DNA of 64,000 bases from Aspergillus flavus (Eukaryota > Ascomycota > Eurotiomycetes > Eurotiales > Aspergillaceae), in the NCBI RefSeq assembly GCF_009017415.1, contig NC_092410.1, positions 372,001-436,000 of the forward strand, given 5' to 3'. The notes under the pieces are model-generated. The model was not told the origin of the DNA. It worked only from the letters and a program-made list of their open reading frames with translations, and ran no database searches. Below, in pieces: positions 22,764 through 33,792 of the stretch. A program made the translations under genes and the position numbers. The first letter of the stretch is position 1, and each line of letters opens with the position of its first letter.

Positions 22764-23621
22764 CTAATAGATCCTCTTCGGAACACCTGGTTCAGTCCAG
22801 CGAATCTGATCAATAACACCCTCCTCAGTAAAAACCTTCTCCAGACCCTCCCGATCCTCCTGGAAGTGGTCCCATGACTCGAAGTGAATTGGAATCATGA
22901 CCTCAGTCCCAATGTCCCGCATCAATCGAACAGCCTGCTTCCCATCCATCGTGATCTGGAAGGTCCCAACTGGAAAGGTAAATGTCGCATTCCCTAGATT
23001 GAACAGGGACGCCGTGATATGCCATCTCTTCCCGATCTCTTGTAACTCGTCAATGTAGACGGTGTCTCCCGAGAAGTAGATCGCATTAGGCATCCCAGAT
23101 TCAGCATTATTGCCGAACGAATCCGTTTCCAGAACAAAACCCGTTACCTCACCAACAGGAAAGTGCTTGCAGGGCGTACCGGTGATACGAAACTCCTTGC
23201 CGCCAATGACGGAGGTGACAGTTTGCCATGGGCGAAGGCCGATGACTCCAGGACGAGGAGAAAGATTCTTTGCCCCGTCCATGGTGGTGAAGACTCGGCG
23301 GCCATCAAGCAGCTTGCGGCCCTCTGGGTCGAGGTTATCGATATGGTCTTCGTGGCTGAGGAGCACTGCGTCGATTGGGGGCAGGTCGTGCAGTCGGACA
23401 GATGGGCCCTTTCGGTTGACGAGATGAGGCGGAGGCGGAGGGGAGGTGAGGCCCAAAGGAGAGAGGTCTGCATTGATCAATTCAGCAGTTTCGTCGTATG
23501 CTGTACCTTCCTCAGCGCCGAAGTAAGGATCAGTCAGAAAGTTGATTCCGTCAATGTTGAGGATCGCGGTTGCGGTGGTGAGGTGGGTGATGGTGAAACT
23601 CGACTTGGATTGAGGAGCCAT
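22764..23621 (-). CDS. Metallo-beta-lactamase-fold hydrolase, copy 1
   Basis: Intronless, 285 residues from MAPQSKSS; an upstream in-frame ATG at 23648 would add nine. The fold resembles UlaG/RomA-type hydrolases, with LTDPYF near the start, LLSHEDHIDNLD for the metal motif, TPCKHFP carrying a further His, YFSGDTVYI with the metal Asp and IPIHFESW with the last His. The metal motif is HEDHxDN rather than the usual HxHxDH, the same in the paralogue at 51129-51926. A Pro-rich insert (TSPPPPPHL) is unique to this copy. Substrate unknown. The gene lies beside regulator 1 and has a GGGATGCCG-type site 217 bp upstream. Confidence 0.82.
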   Translation of the reverse strand: MAPQSKSSFTITHLTTATAILNIDGINFLTDPYFGAEEGTAYDETAELINADLSPLGLTSPPPPPHLVNRKGPSVRLHDLPPIDAVLLSHEDHIDNLDPEGRKLLDGRRVFTTMDGAKNLSPRPGVIGLRPWQTVTSVIGGKEFRITGTPCKHFPVGEVTGFVLETDSFGNNAESGMPNAIYFSGDTVYIDELQEIGKRWHITASLFNLGNATFTFPVGTFQITMDGKQAVRLMRDIGTEVMIPIHFESWDHFQEDREGLEKVFTEEGVIDQIRWTEPGVPKRIY

Positions 23622-23837
23622 GGTGAATAACCGAATGCTGGCAGTCAAGGATAAAATAAGCGCGTGAAACAGGAGTAGAGAAAGTGGTTACGGTAGGTTT
23701 GCGACGGGTTTATATGTCTGTTCGTGGTCTTTAGGCTCCATTATGTCGCAAGTCGGGTAACCGCTCGGTTACATCAAAAGACGGACCATCCCACCTCGAC
23801 GAAGTGAGGACGGAGATGGCAATGAATCGAGATCCAC

Positions 23838-23846
23838 CGGCATCCC
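23838..23846 (-). promoter_or_regulatory. GGGATGCCG motif upstream of lactamase 1
   Basis: CGGCATCCC on the plus strand, flanked by CTCTT as at other copies. It lies between lactamase 1 and the 3' end of regulator 1, about 190-217 bp upstream of the lactamase start. Confidence 0.55.
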
Positions 23847-23975
23847 TCTTAACCACATCTCGGACATCCCACTTGTATTTGTGAATTTGATAGCTTTCTA
23901 ATTTACCTTAAATTGTAATCGACACTGCTCAAGAGGATTTGAAATCTACTATGCCAATGAATATTCTCGAGCATT

Positions 23976-25119
23976 CTAGGCCCATTCAAAATCAACCTGA
24001 TCATCACAGAGTATCCGCGTCGCATTAGAGATCCACGCCTTCTGGTCTGAATTGTCTCGCCGCTCCACTAGCGCAATCAGTAGTTGGCGGTCTTGCTCGT
24101 CCATCACCGCTGGAGCCCCCCAAATTCGGTCGCTGTCTGGTATACAAAAGTTTAGGTCTGCCAGGCCTAGCAGGTCCTGTCGTGTGTTGCCACTCCTTTT
24201 CGCCGTAACAGCCAAGTTACTCAATCGACAGACTTTATAAAGCGCCAATCCGAACCGTTTGATTTCTTCCACGTTGACCCAAATCATTGCCAATGGTGTT
24301 GCTGGGCTGTGCTGTTCAATCATCTTCGGATAATGAAACATGCCTGATGCTCGGCAGGTGCAGACCAGAGTCACCAGGGTGTACGAGTCGTCTGCACTGA
24401 GTTGGTGCCGTAGACTTATATCGGTGCTGCTGTTTCCTTTCGCGAGAAACAATGCCATGATGATCTGGAGAAGTATACTCTGGTAGGTCGCCATGGGCCA
24501 TAGAGCACGAGTATTTTGCTGCGAGCCTGATGTAGGAATAGACCAGGATTCCTGTTGTAATGACCTCAGTATTAGCAACAAGATCAGTCCCTAAAGGATA
24601 GAATAGGTTTTGTCGATTTACCGCTTGCATTCGAACCGCGTCACTCAGACGGCAATGGAGTTCTAGTGCAACATCCCGCTTTGCTAGATGACCGGTGATC
24701 CACATCCCGATCATAACAACGGATTGAACAAGAATGAATGGCTCCCTTGATGCATCAAATGTACTGGGGTGTAGGAATGGCCAATGAGGATGGAAGTCTC
24801 TAAAGTAGATATCAATATACTTTTGAATGACAGGCCCGGTTATACTAGTTTCAGCGTCCTTTGTGTCCATGATGACCGCAGCGGGTGTTAGAGTATTTGT
24901 CTGGATCATGGTCTGAGCCGCCGAATCAGGAGAAAGAGAGCAATATATTCCCCGTCTCTCACACGAGCTGCATGGAGACTTCCCATCACAACGTTCCTTT
25001 CGAGTGCGACAGGCGTTGCAGGCTTTCCGGACTCGTGACTCCGGCAATTCATATTTTTGATGGAAGTTCTTAATATGCCGGCTCGCTATAGTTTCATGAT
25101 CAGTTTTCCAATTCATCAT
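23976..25119 (-). CDS. Zn2Cys6 transcription factor, copy 1
   Basis: Two exons (25119-24622, 24551-23976) give 357 residues. A Zn2Cys6 cluster near residue 30 reads CNACRTRKERCDGKSPC then CSSCERRGIYC in phase. A fungal-specific transcription factor domain follows, with FRDFHPHWPFLHP, WPMATYQSILLQ, IWVNVEEIKRFGLALYK and DLNFCIPDSD. These blocks are shared with regulator 2 at 46963-48322. The paralogue carries two C2H2 fingers before the cluster; here the finger sequence exists just upstream (25140-25298) but does not join in frame by a normal intron. The chosen start is therefore the first ATG of the open frame. It probably regulates itself and its neighbours through GGGATRCCG sites. Confidence 0.75.
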
Positions 25120-25139
25120 CTAAGCTAAAAATGGACCAT

Positions 25140-25298
25140 TCATAGGACGTGCCTCCTTGCCAAAGTACTAGGGCAGTGTGGACACGAGAAGCGACTAGCA
25201 TCCTGGTGGCTCTGCGCGCTATGTCGATTTAGATGCTCTTTGCGAAGATACGTTGCGCCACATCCTGGGATATTGCAGGAGTATGTGCTAGGCGACAT
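25140..25298 (-). pseudogene. C2H2 zinc-finger exon of regulator 1, possibly disconnected
   Basis: Starts MSPSTYSCNIPGC and contains LRKEHLNRH, a His-rich linker and FSCPHCPSTLARR, then stops at TGA. It aligns with the C2H2 exon of regulator 2 (CKYPGCSMTY, RKEHLNRHMANH, FSCPHCDSTLARK). In regulator 2 an intron then leads to DLLRRHIRKYH. Here the corresponding sequence before RHIKNFH is about 8 bp shorter and out of frame. A 31-bp GT..AG intron would restore frame but is shorter than normal fungal introns. Either the fingers are lost, or an unusual splice is used. Confidence 0.5.
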
Positions 25299-26229
25299 GG
25301 TGATGGCGAGGCAGTGTTAACACCCCCGAAAATCATCTCATGTCGTTTCTAGTGCGCTCGTTGACGTCAATATAAGTTTTAGTCACCATCCCAGACATCA
25401 TCGTCACAGCACTTACGGGATTATCTTATCGTTACCACCAAGCGTATGTACTGTCCGTATGTGTGCGAGCTCTGGCTGACTAACTTTCAACTATGGATAG
25501 TCAACTATTTGGCCACTGTCCGATTACTAAGTGGAGCGTTTCATCCCCCCACTTGGTTCCAAACTAGAACACTCAACCGGTATCCCGCTCAAGCTTCGAT
25601 GAGGATGACAAACACACTGCAGTTGCCTGGATTGCTTATTGATTGAGAGACAATTCTGGGGTAGCCGTCTATTGTGTGCCATTACGTTCGGCTAAAAACA
25701 TTTCCAGACTGCGTGCCGCATAAAGGGGTTGTTCCCTAATGCGCGAGGGAGAAAAGAGAAGGAGACAGAGATATAGCAAATCTGGCGCAGTCAACATGCA
25801 ATTTCCTGACCCTTGCGATCAAGAACAAGTTGGAATGGTGAGTCCTGGCTTAACTCAAGAGAGCTTCATAGCGCAAGCCTCAGGACCAACAATGACCAGA
25901 TCACCCTCCGCCCTAAGGCCTCCAGAATTTGAAGTTCGCATACGAACCGCTATTGACACATCATGTCTTGCAGCTAGTATATAAAGACCTCAGTGACTGA
26001 TGTCTAGGAATATTTGCACGATGTAAAGTTTAGGCGTCATTGTCCCAGAGGCGAGTGAATTGGAAAGGATATCAAGTTCTGGTATCTCCTCAAACGAAAT
26101 GTATTTTGGTTGGTACACTCTAGACTGATAGATAACATGCACACTCAATTTTCTTTTCTCTTTTTTCTTTTTCTTTTTTCTTTTTTTCCTACCTATTGGG
26201 AGTACATCATTCAAGGACACAAAATACAT
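25299..26229. other. Intergenic, promoter of regulator 1
   Basis: Holds one GGGATACCG-type motif (25578) and, near 26150-26190, a T-rich pyrimidine stretch just after the TPR gene stop. No gene seen. Confidence 0.5.
25578..25586 (-). promoter_or_regulatory. GGGATACCG motif upstream of regulator 1
   Basis: CGGTATCCC on the plus strand followed by GCTC, the same flank as the site at 48437. It lies 280 bp upstream of the C2H2 exon start, suggesting autoregulation. Confidence 0.5.
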
Positions 26230-27981
26230 CTATTCGCAACATCCGGACTTTGCTGAGCAACAACGTGTCACGTTCACCGCGGATAACCGACAATAACATG
26301 AAGCGGTGATCGGAACATCGGCGGACGCAACCGCAATCGCATGCGCAGGCTCGACAAAAGCAAGGTCTTTCGTCTTACCCAAACGCACCAAACATTCACG
26401 CAATCCATGGAGGCCCCATACATTATTGAGCTTTGCTCTGCGCCGAGGAAATTCCTCTGCGAATCCAAGATCCTCCCTGAACAACACTTCAGCTTCCTCT
26501 ACCCGGTTCTGCTCCAGAAGTAAGCCGCCCAGTGCATGCCGGACAGGCTGCATCCAAGGCGGAGGATCTGAATACGGCAGTGCATCTTCGCGCCGGATGG
26601 CCTCTCGCAAAGAAGTGAAGGCGATTTCATGATTTCCTTTGCGGTATTCCAACTCGCCGTGTAACATTGCGGATGACACTTGGAGGACGTCAACTTGCCT
26701 GCAGGGGATACTGTTCAAACGAGATTTTGGGACAGCCGCGCGCGCGAGTTCGAATTCTCGCTGTGTAGTTTCTGCCTCTTCGATTCGTCCGAGCGCACTG
26801 TATGCCAGGCCGCGGGAATACAGTATAATTGCCGTCGTTGCGCTCTTGAGCTGACGATTGGCCGGAAGTTCAAGGCGCAAGATCTCCTCCCACCGGCCGA
26901 AGCGGATCAGTACATGGGCTTTGCTTCCGAGAAAGCTTTCAATGGAGTCTGCCACAGGAGGACTGGCGATCGAAAGAAGATCGTCCGTAATAACTTCCTC
27001 CAGCTTCTTAGCTGCTGCCATGGCGTCTGTAAAGCGACCGCACATCATTGCTGCATAGAGCTTTGCGCAAATATAGTGCACTCGATACCCGATATAGGAG
27101 ATTGTGCCGCTTTCCTGCGCGAAATACTTATCATCCGCCATGATCTCCTCGCTGTTTGAGTCAATAGCGCGGCGGTAGTCGCCAACCGCAGCGTCGATAT
27201 GTGTCGGCATATGCAGCATATGCGATCCATCCGGGACCAGATAACGCAGTCGATCAGCAGCCGGTAAAGCAAGTTCCGGGTTAGGGGACATTTCCATGAT
27301 GTGAATATGCAGGTGACAAAGTGCTGGGTGCGCACGACCAACAGTTGATGCTAGCCCCGTCTCGATCACTTTCCGGGCCTCGAGCGTGTGCGGACCCGTG
27401 GGCTCTCCGGTATCCAGGTCCCATAAACCACGGGGCGTTATACACATTAAGGCATCGGCGAAAAGCGCTGCGATGTCCGGATCGGTTCCGAATTCCCGGT
27501 AGACAGGACGCATGGCGTCTGCGTAAGCACGATCATAGGGGCTCAGGTCGTTCGGAATATTGTCCGTTGGCGGGAACCGGGCGGCAATTGCCTTTACTAA
27601 TGCTTTCTCGGCTGGAGTGACCTGATTAGAAAGCTCGGCAGCGCGTGCGATAGCATCGTTTGCTCTTTGAATCGAGTCACGGAGGTCCTTAGGGTCAAAG
27701 TATCTCCATGCCTTCTTGTAGTTGGGGCCGGCAGAATAGGCAATACCCCATAAGCCCATTGCGCAGTCGGTGTCGTATTTAACAGCTCGCTCGAAACATC
27801 GTTCTGCTTCCCCGACATTGAAGGAGTACGCCCATACTAGACCGCGGTTGAACCACAGCTGAGCATCTTTAGACGATGTCGTGATTGGACGCTGGTGTGA
27901 ACCGAGGTTGAAATAAGCCTGATCTCTGCTTTGGTGTCAGGGAGAGAATCAGAAAGTAGGAAGGGGTAAGACATACTGCAT
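26230..27981 (-). CDS. TPR-repeat protein with cysteine-rich tail
   Basis: A 9-nt first exon (27981-27973) and one long exon (27918-26230) give 565 residues. The short exon is inferred: it supplies MQY in frame with AYFNLGSHQRPITT through a 54-bp intron. Helical TPR-type repeats run through the protein, such as AQLWFNRGLVWAYSFNVGEA, ERCFERAVKYDTDCAMGLWG, YSRGLAYSALGRIEEAE and LEYRKGNHEIAFTSLREA. The tail has six cysteines, CYC then two CC pairs before the stop, which could bind metal. I do not know a function for this family. The promoter has a GGGATGCCG site, linking it to the lactamase/regulator group. Confidence 0.78.
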
Positions 27982-28125
27982 GATTTGAAACAAAGTATTT
28001 TAGAAGGCGAGGAAAGTACAGTGACGGATATATCAGTCTTGTGAAGTTGAGAACCGACTACCAAGAGTCTTATATATCCAGAACTCTGTGTGGTGACAGA
28101 GGAGTCCTGTGTTATTAATGCATGC

Positions 28126-28134
28126 GGGATGCCG
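28126..28134 (+). promoter_or_regulatory. GGGATGCCG motif upstream of the TPR gene
   Basis: Single perfect copy 145 bp upstream of the inferred start codon of the minus-strand TPR gene. Confidence 0.5.
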
Positions 28135-28599
28135 GGGGTGGAGCTTTCTGTATCAGTGATGGATCCGACCACCCACCAAATCTTTCGCCGACTAATAAGA
28201 CAAAAACAAAACATCTCTCCTTATAACGTATTTCACTGGTGAGCGGGCCACACCAACGAGCAGGCCACCTCCGTATCTCATACTAAACAGTCACATTTAA
28301 AGATCCAATATCTCAACCACACCTTATCTAAAGTGATCCATACAACAACTTCGGAATATGTATACACGTGACCACATTGTGCCAGGCAAACTATCAGGGT
28401 ATCGGTGATTCACTTCATATATCCTCTTGTTAAGTTATCGTGACCTATCTACTTAAGCAAGGCGTATCCTTATATCTAATTATATACCATATTTTTACCG
28501 GCACCTTTCCATTTAGCCATTAACATACCACTCAATACCTTAACATAAGATTCAAAAAGTTAAAACCGACTGCAGATAGATCAAACTGTAGTCATCCGC

Positions 28600-29135
28600 T
28601 ATGGCATTATATAAATTATAATCTATTTTATTTATTAAATAAGTAGTAGAAATTTAATAATAAAGAGTCTTTTTTAAAAAAATAATTTAAAAAACTAAGA
28701 AGGCTAATAGTAATTTATCTATTTATTTTTTCTATTTATCTATGAAAAATCTACTAGTAGATATTTTATATTATATTTTTAAATAATTTTTTAACTTTCT
28801 TTTTTTTAATTCAATAAATTTATTTAATTTTTTTTTATAAAAATATTCTTATTAATACTATATATAGTAGCTTAAAATATTTTTATTATATCTTAAAATT
28901 CTATAGATAAAAGAGAAAGAGTAATATTACTATATTATTTAAAAATATATTAAAACTTTTTAAAAAAAGATTATATTTTTTTTTTATAATTAATAGAGTA
29001 TTTTTAATATTTCATTGGTCTTTTAATAAACTATAATAGTTTTAATAATATTTTTAAAGTTTTCTTTTAATTTCTATAAATTCTTATAACTTTGAATATA
29101 TATATAATAGATCTAATCACTATTTTTCTATTCTG
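28600..29135. repeat. Extremely AT-rich block, RIP-like
   Basis: About 530 bp composed almost only of A and T, with runs such as TTTTTTAAAAAAATAATT. Edges are abrupt against normal-composition DNA. This is typical of a repeat destroyed by repeat-induced point mutation; no frame survives. Confidence 0.65.
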
Positions 29136-29520
29136 TCAGAGGAATATCTACTAGTCAGGGTAGAGGACCTGTCAACTAGGTAAGGATACGTGGGCAAAGC
29201 ACTAGGCAGTAGATACTAGAGACAGAAGACTGATTCTTGATTTCCTACTAATGACTACAGTACTAATTTATAGCCGAGGACCTCTAAGATTCTCTGTATA
29301 CAATGATCAATCCTCCTAACGGGGCCACTGTACGTCATTAGAAAGGTGACGGATATAGACACCGAAGACGCCGTTCGGCCACCGGGATGTCCATGCACCT
29401 GGGACAGGGTATACTGTACAGTCACCTTGCATGATCGTTATCATTTCTGTGACATATTCTGTCAGTATTTGTTACTGGAACTTTATTTTCTATCGCAGAG
29501 ATATATAAATTAATCAGACT

Positions 29521-29581
29521 GGGATTTGACTTGGGTTCGGGTCGGGGTTAGGCTATAGCGGTTGAGCCTTACCACCCTAGA
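29521..29581 (-). repeat. Degenerate terminal repeat, related to 10535-10590
   Basis: Contains TTGGGTTCGGGTCGGGG, then ATAGCGGTTGAGCC and TACCACCCTA, matching the blocks at 10535-10590. It lies about 390 bp beyond the AT-rich block and may mark the end of the same dead element. Confidence 0.55.
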
Positions 29582-30041
29582 TTGGTTTTTCAGCTATAAT
29601 ATCTATTAAAGATATTAGTATACGGGATCGCTTTCCGCTGAGCAGGGTATATAATTAATTTGAATCTACTTTCTATAGTGGATTTCGGTACTTTGGGAGT
29701 TTGTTGAACTGTGGTGCATACAGTATCCAGCTGAAGAAATGTATCCTCTAGCCTCTCGGCCGACTTGTACTTGTGCTGGTAAGCGTTTTATAGTGAGACA
29801 TGGAGGGGCTTATCCTTATATAGAGCCTCAAACGTTATCTTGGAAAGCCGCCGCTTAGCATAAATACTTTACCAGGTAATCTTTCTAAAATGGACCCCAA
29901 ATCCAACTAGGTCTAGATTACGCTTTGGAGATGCCTGAAACTTAGCGGTGAGCAATACGAACTCGAAGTTGAAGAACTCCACATGGCGCAGAAAGCCATA
30001 ATCCGGAGTAGATACCAACTGTAGTTAAAGCCCAACTCTAG

Positions 30042-30371
30042 TTAATGCGGCAGAGCCCCCACATTGCAACCGTTTTCATCCTCAACAGAAAAATGCCAAG
30101 AAACATGGCCAGCAGCTTCAGATAGAGTCATGGTGGCGTGGTGTTCATGTACGCTGAAGGAGATATCTCGGGAGAATCCCAATGTGCAATGTGCGTGGGG
30201 AGTGCCTGCATTAGAGTTGCACCACTGACCTTTCAACCTATCACGAATGCCACCCATGCTGCAAAAATGCAACCGAAGATTATTGCAGTCTACGACGTAA
30301 TCTGCCAAAGAGCCACTATTGAACCGTCTCGTGGGGTGCCCCACCTCTAGACTACTAAACCGTCGACGCAC
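30042..30371 (-). CDS. Small hypothetical ORF with five cysteines
   Basis: An open frame of 109 codons with a non-repetitive, soluble-looking composition and Cys residues in VVDCNN, HFCSM, QWCNS, AHCTL and NGCNV. No signal peptide is visible. An acceptor-like TTTGGCAG inside it could mean the real start is in an upstream exon. It does not resemble any family I know. It could be a small secreted protein fragment or chance. Confidence 0.25.
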   Translation of the reverse strand: MRRRFSSLEVGHPTRRFNSGSLADYVVDCNNLRLHFCSMGGIRDRLKGQWCNSNAGTPHAHCTLGFSRDISFSVHEHHATMTLSEAAGHVSWHFSVEDENGCNVGALPH

Positions 30372-30557
30372 GGCCTGCTTGGCCTTCGTGTCATCCTGTT
30401 GTCAGACTGGAGACTAAGATAGTCGAACTATTGGTAACATGTTAGGGGGGCTTAGACTCCATATAAAATGTGCGGAGTCGCCCGTTGTGCCCAGTTACCC
30501 CTCCACCCCTCGGCACTCAAAATAATTGTACGAGGCTTAGTCCGAAATTAATTCATC

Positions 30558-32085
30558 ATGTCGTTGGATATCACTGTAACGTTGGCCGCTGAACTACTGT
30601 GATGCTTCTCTCTAACTCAGCTACAGACCTTCTATAACGTTATTAATAACGAACTGACCACCACCGCCGAAACGCGCCATGGAATCAACCCCGCTAATCA
30701 ACAACCGAACCCCGAGGTCCCAGTTTCGACCGCCGCGGATCTGGACAAGGCTGTGAGCGCTGCTCGCCAGGCATTCAAGTCATGGTCCCGGACATCAGTG
30801 GAGGAGCGGCGTAAGGCGCTGAGCGCTTTTGCTGACGCTATCGAGGCGAACAAGGATTCCCTGGCCAAGCTACTGACCCAGGAGCAAGGAAAGCCATTAG
30901 ACCAAGCATCTGGTGAAGTTGATAACGCCGTCATTTGGGCACGAGCTATCCCTAAGATTGAGGTCCCGGAGACAGTGATTGAGGAGAATGAAGAGCGCAA
31001 GGTGATCCAGAGGCACATTCCCATCGGTGTTGGAGGTGCCATTGTGCCCTGGAACTTCCCCATCATGTTGGCGGTCGGAAAGATCATTCCTGCAGTGTAC
31101 ACTGGTAACACCATCATTGTTAAGCCGTCGCCCTTCACTCCTTACTGCAACCTGAAGCTCGGAGAGCTTGCTGCCCGTTGTTTCCCACCAGGTGTGGTGC
31201 AGGTGTTGAGCGGCGGTGATGACCTCGGTCCAATGATCACCGAGCACCCAGGTATCGACAAGATCAGCTTCACTGGTTCTAGTTTGACCGGTCGCCGTGT
31301 CATGGCCAGTTGCGCCAAGACGCTGAAGCGAGTTACTTTGGAACTCGGTGGCAACGACCCTTCCATTATCTGTGAGGATGTTGACATCGATGCTATCATT
31401 CCGAAGGTAAGAGAGATAGTCTTTTCGCCATCTTACCGACTATGGCTAATTTTATCAGGTCGGTGTTCTCAGCTTCCTGTGTTCCAGTCAAATCTGCATG
31501 ATGATCAAGCGTCTTTATGTGCACGAGAAGATCTACGATGAATTCCGTGACAAGCTTGTCGCCTTTGTGAAGAACTTGAAGCTAGGCGAAGGCACCGAGC
31601 CCGATGTCTTCTTCGGTCCCCTCCAGAACAGCATGCAATTCGGCAAAGCCCGCAACCTCATCGAGCACATTGCATCCGAAGGGCTGAACTCCGTTTTGGG
31701 AGGTTCTATCCCGGATTCGAAGGGCTTCTTCGTCCCGCCCACTATCGTCGACAACCCACCCGAGAACTCGCGCGTTGTCCAGGAGGAGCCCTTCGCGCCT
31801 ATTCTGCCCATTCTCAAGTGGTCCGAGGAGGCGGACGTGATCGCACGCGCGAACGACACCGAGTATGGACTCGGAGCATCGGTCTGGACTAACGATTTCG
31901 AGCGCGGTCAGCGAATTGCGCGCCAGCTTGAAGCCGGTAACGTGTGGGTGAATACACACTTTATGGTGCAGCCTAATGTACCATTTGGTGGACACAAGTC
32001 GAGTGGAATTGGTTCTGAGTGGGGTGTGACTGGATTGACTGGGTGGTGCAACACTCAGGCGTTGTATTTTAATAAGAAAGCATGA
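30558..32085 (+). CDS. NAD(P)-dependent aldehyde dehydrogenase
   Basis: Three exons (30558-30575, 30621-31406, 31459-32085) give 476 residues, the normal length for the family. Seen are the oxyanion motif VPWNFPIM, the NAD-fold FTGSSLTGRRV, the general-base Glu in VTLELGGNDP and the catalytic Cys in SSQICMMIKR, followed by EEPFAPILP and FGGHKSSGIGSEWG. The second intron falls just before the Cys loop. The first exon encodes six residues only and was chosen because it keeps the frame into the conserved N-terminus. Related to betaine/lactaldehyde or salicylaldehyde-type dehydrogenases; substrate unknown. Its 3' end faces the amidohydrolase 112 bp away. Confidence 0.9.
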
Positions 32086-32197
32086 GTGGATATGACTTGC
32101 ATATATGTCGAAGTGGATTTTAAGCGACAACAATACGATTCAATGTCCTTTGCTTGGTACATACATATCACCCAGGTAGTCCCATATAGTAGACTGC

Positions 32198-33689
32198 TCA
32201 TTCTACCGGCCACCGAGCCTTGACGCGATCTTTCAAGCCAGCTCTGGCGACCACCTCTTCACTTCTTCTCTGCGCCTCGCGCACGATCTCCTCTTCATCC
32301 ATGGTTAACAGCTCTCCATTACGCACCAGCATCTTCCCGTCCACAACCACGATATCAACATCCCTACCGGTAGCCGTGTAGACAACCGCACTGACAGGGT
32401 TAAACCAAGGCTGCAAGTGAATCCGACGAGTGTCAATAGCCACAAAGTCAGCCTTCTTGCCAACCTCTAAACTACCGATCCTCTCCTCCAATCCCAAGGC
32501 ACGGGCGCCATTGATAGTCGCCATCTCGAGAACAGATTCGGCCGGTACGGCGGTCGGGTCATAGGATAAGCTCTTATGTATGATCCCCGCTAGCTTCATC
32601 TCCTGCAGAAGATCGCAGGTATTATTGCAGGGAGCGCCGTCGGTGCCGAGGCCGATATTAACGCCGGCGCGCTGCAAGTCCGGCACGCGACAGATTCCAG
32701 ACGCGAGTTTGGCGTTGGAGGTCGGACAATGTGCGACGTGCGTTCCTGATCCTGCAAGGCGCTTGATGTCGTCGTCGTCTAGATGGACCATGTGTACTAA
32801 CACTGTCGAGGGCGAGAGTAGACCGACTGAGTCACAGTACGACATGGGGGTGTGGTTGACAGATGAGAAGAACTCTCGGTCTGCGCGCACCTCGGCACAG
32901 TGCATGGTGATTGGGATGCCTTTTTCGCGGGATATACTGGTCATCTCGCGGTACAGTGTGTCTGATACTCTATTATCCTGTCAATGGAAGTTCCAATGCT
33001 GATTCCTGGGAATTGCTCACCCTCCAGGAGTGCGAGCCCCGAACCATACGCGAATGCGGTCGTTAGCCTTCCCATTCCACTTCTCCCACATCTTCACCGT
33101 ACCCAACAATGATGTCTCCCGATCTTCGACCAGTCCAGGATGCATAGCCCAGGCATCATCCTTGGCATACTTTGCGATGTCCATAACAATCTTACCCAAA
33201 CAGCCCCGGATGCCACTTTCCTCGACTGCTCGCGCCAGACCATCAAATCCATACCGGTCCGCGAACTGCCTTGATTAGACCAATTCCAAGACGGTGGCAC
33301 TTGTCAAATTTACACACCATACTCTCCAAGAAGCAGGTCGTGCCCGACTTCAGCATTTCCCCAATACTCAACCGCGCTGCGGCATATCCGTCCTCGGCCG
33401 TGAAATTTCCCTGCAGCACCCAGATTCGCTCGCATAGCCAAGAAACCAACTCGAGGTCATCGGCAGCACCACGAAGCAGTGTCTGAGCCGTGTGCATGTG
33501 TGTCGAGATGAGGCCTGGGATGATTATCCGGCCGGTGAGGTCGTACTCCTCATCGTCGGTGTATTTGGTTTTCAGGGCTGCGGTCTTGCCGATATCCGCG
33601 ATTAAGTCATTTTCCACGCGAATGGCACCGTCCTCGATGATGCGTCGGTTGGAGTCGACGGTGATGATTGTAGCGTGAGTGTAGAGCAT
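32198..33689 (-). CDS. Amidohydrolase, MTA/SAH or guanine deaminase-like
   Basis: Three exons (33689-33318, 33265-33021, 32969-32198) give 462 residues. The metal-dependent deaminase signature is complete: STHMHT for HxH after the first beta strand, ITMHCAE, LVHMVH, and GTDGAPCNN with the metal Asp. The N-terminus (DGAIRVENDLIADIG) and C-terminus (GSLEVGKKADFVAID) form the small beta domain typical of cytosine, adenosine and guanine deaminase-like amidohydrolases. The LLRGAADDLELVSWL stretch is closest in feel to 5-methylthioadenosine/S-adenosylhomocysteine deaminases. The substrate is probably an amino-substituted heterocycle. The promoter is rich in GATA sites, suggesting nitrogen regulation. 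Confidence 0.88.
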
Positions 33690-33792
33690 GATGACAAATT
33701 CTTGATTTCTTGTGGGTATCCATAATTATTCGCCCGGTATTCTAAGAGGGTTGATATACAAACTCCGGCTATCGATAGACCGAGTTCCCCAC

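Larger units (their letters stand above)
28200..30557. other. 2.3-kb gene-poor gap
   Basis: Contains the AT-rich block, a decayed transposon end and one small cysteine-bearing open frame (listed separately). I see no other gene. Confidence 0.6.

Noticed and set aside
25990..26229. Small basic open frame after the TPR gene
   Set aside because: Comes from a T/C-rich 3' flank; composition driven by the pyrimidine tract.
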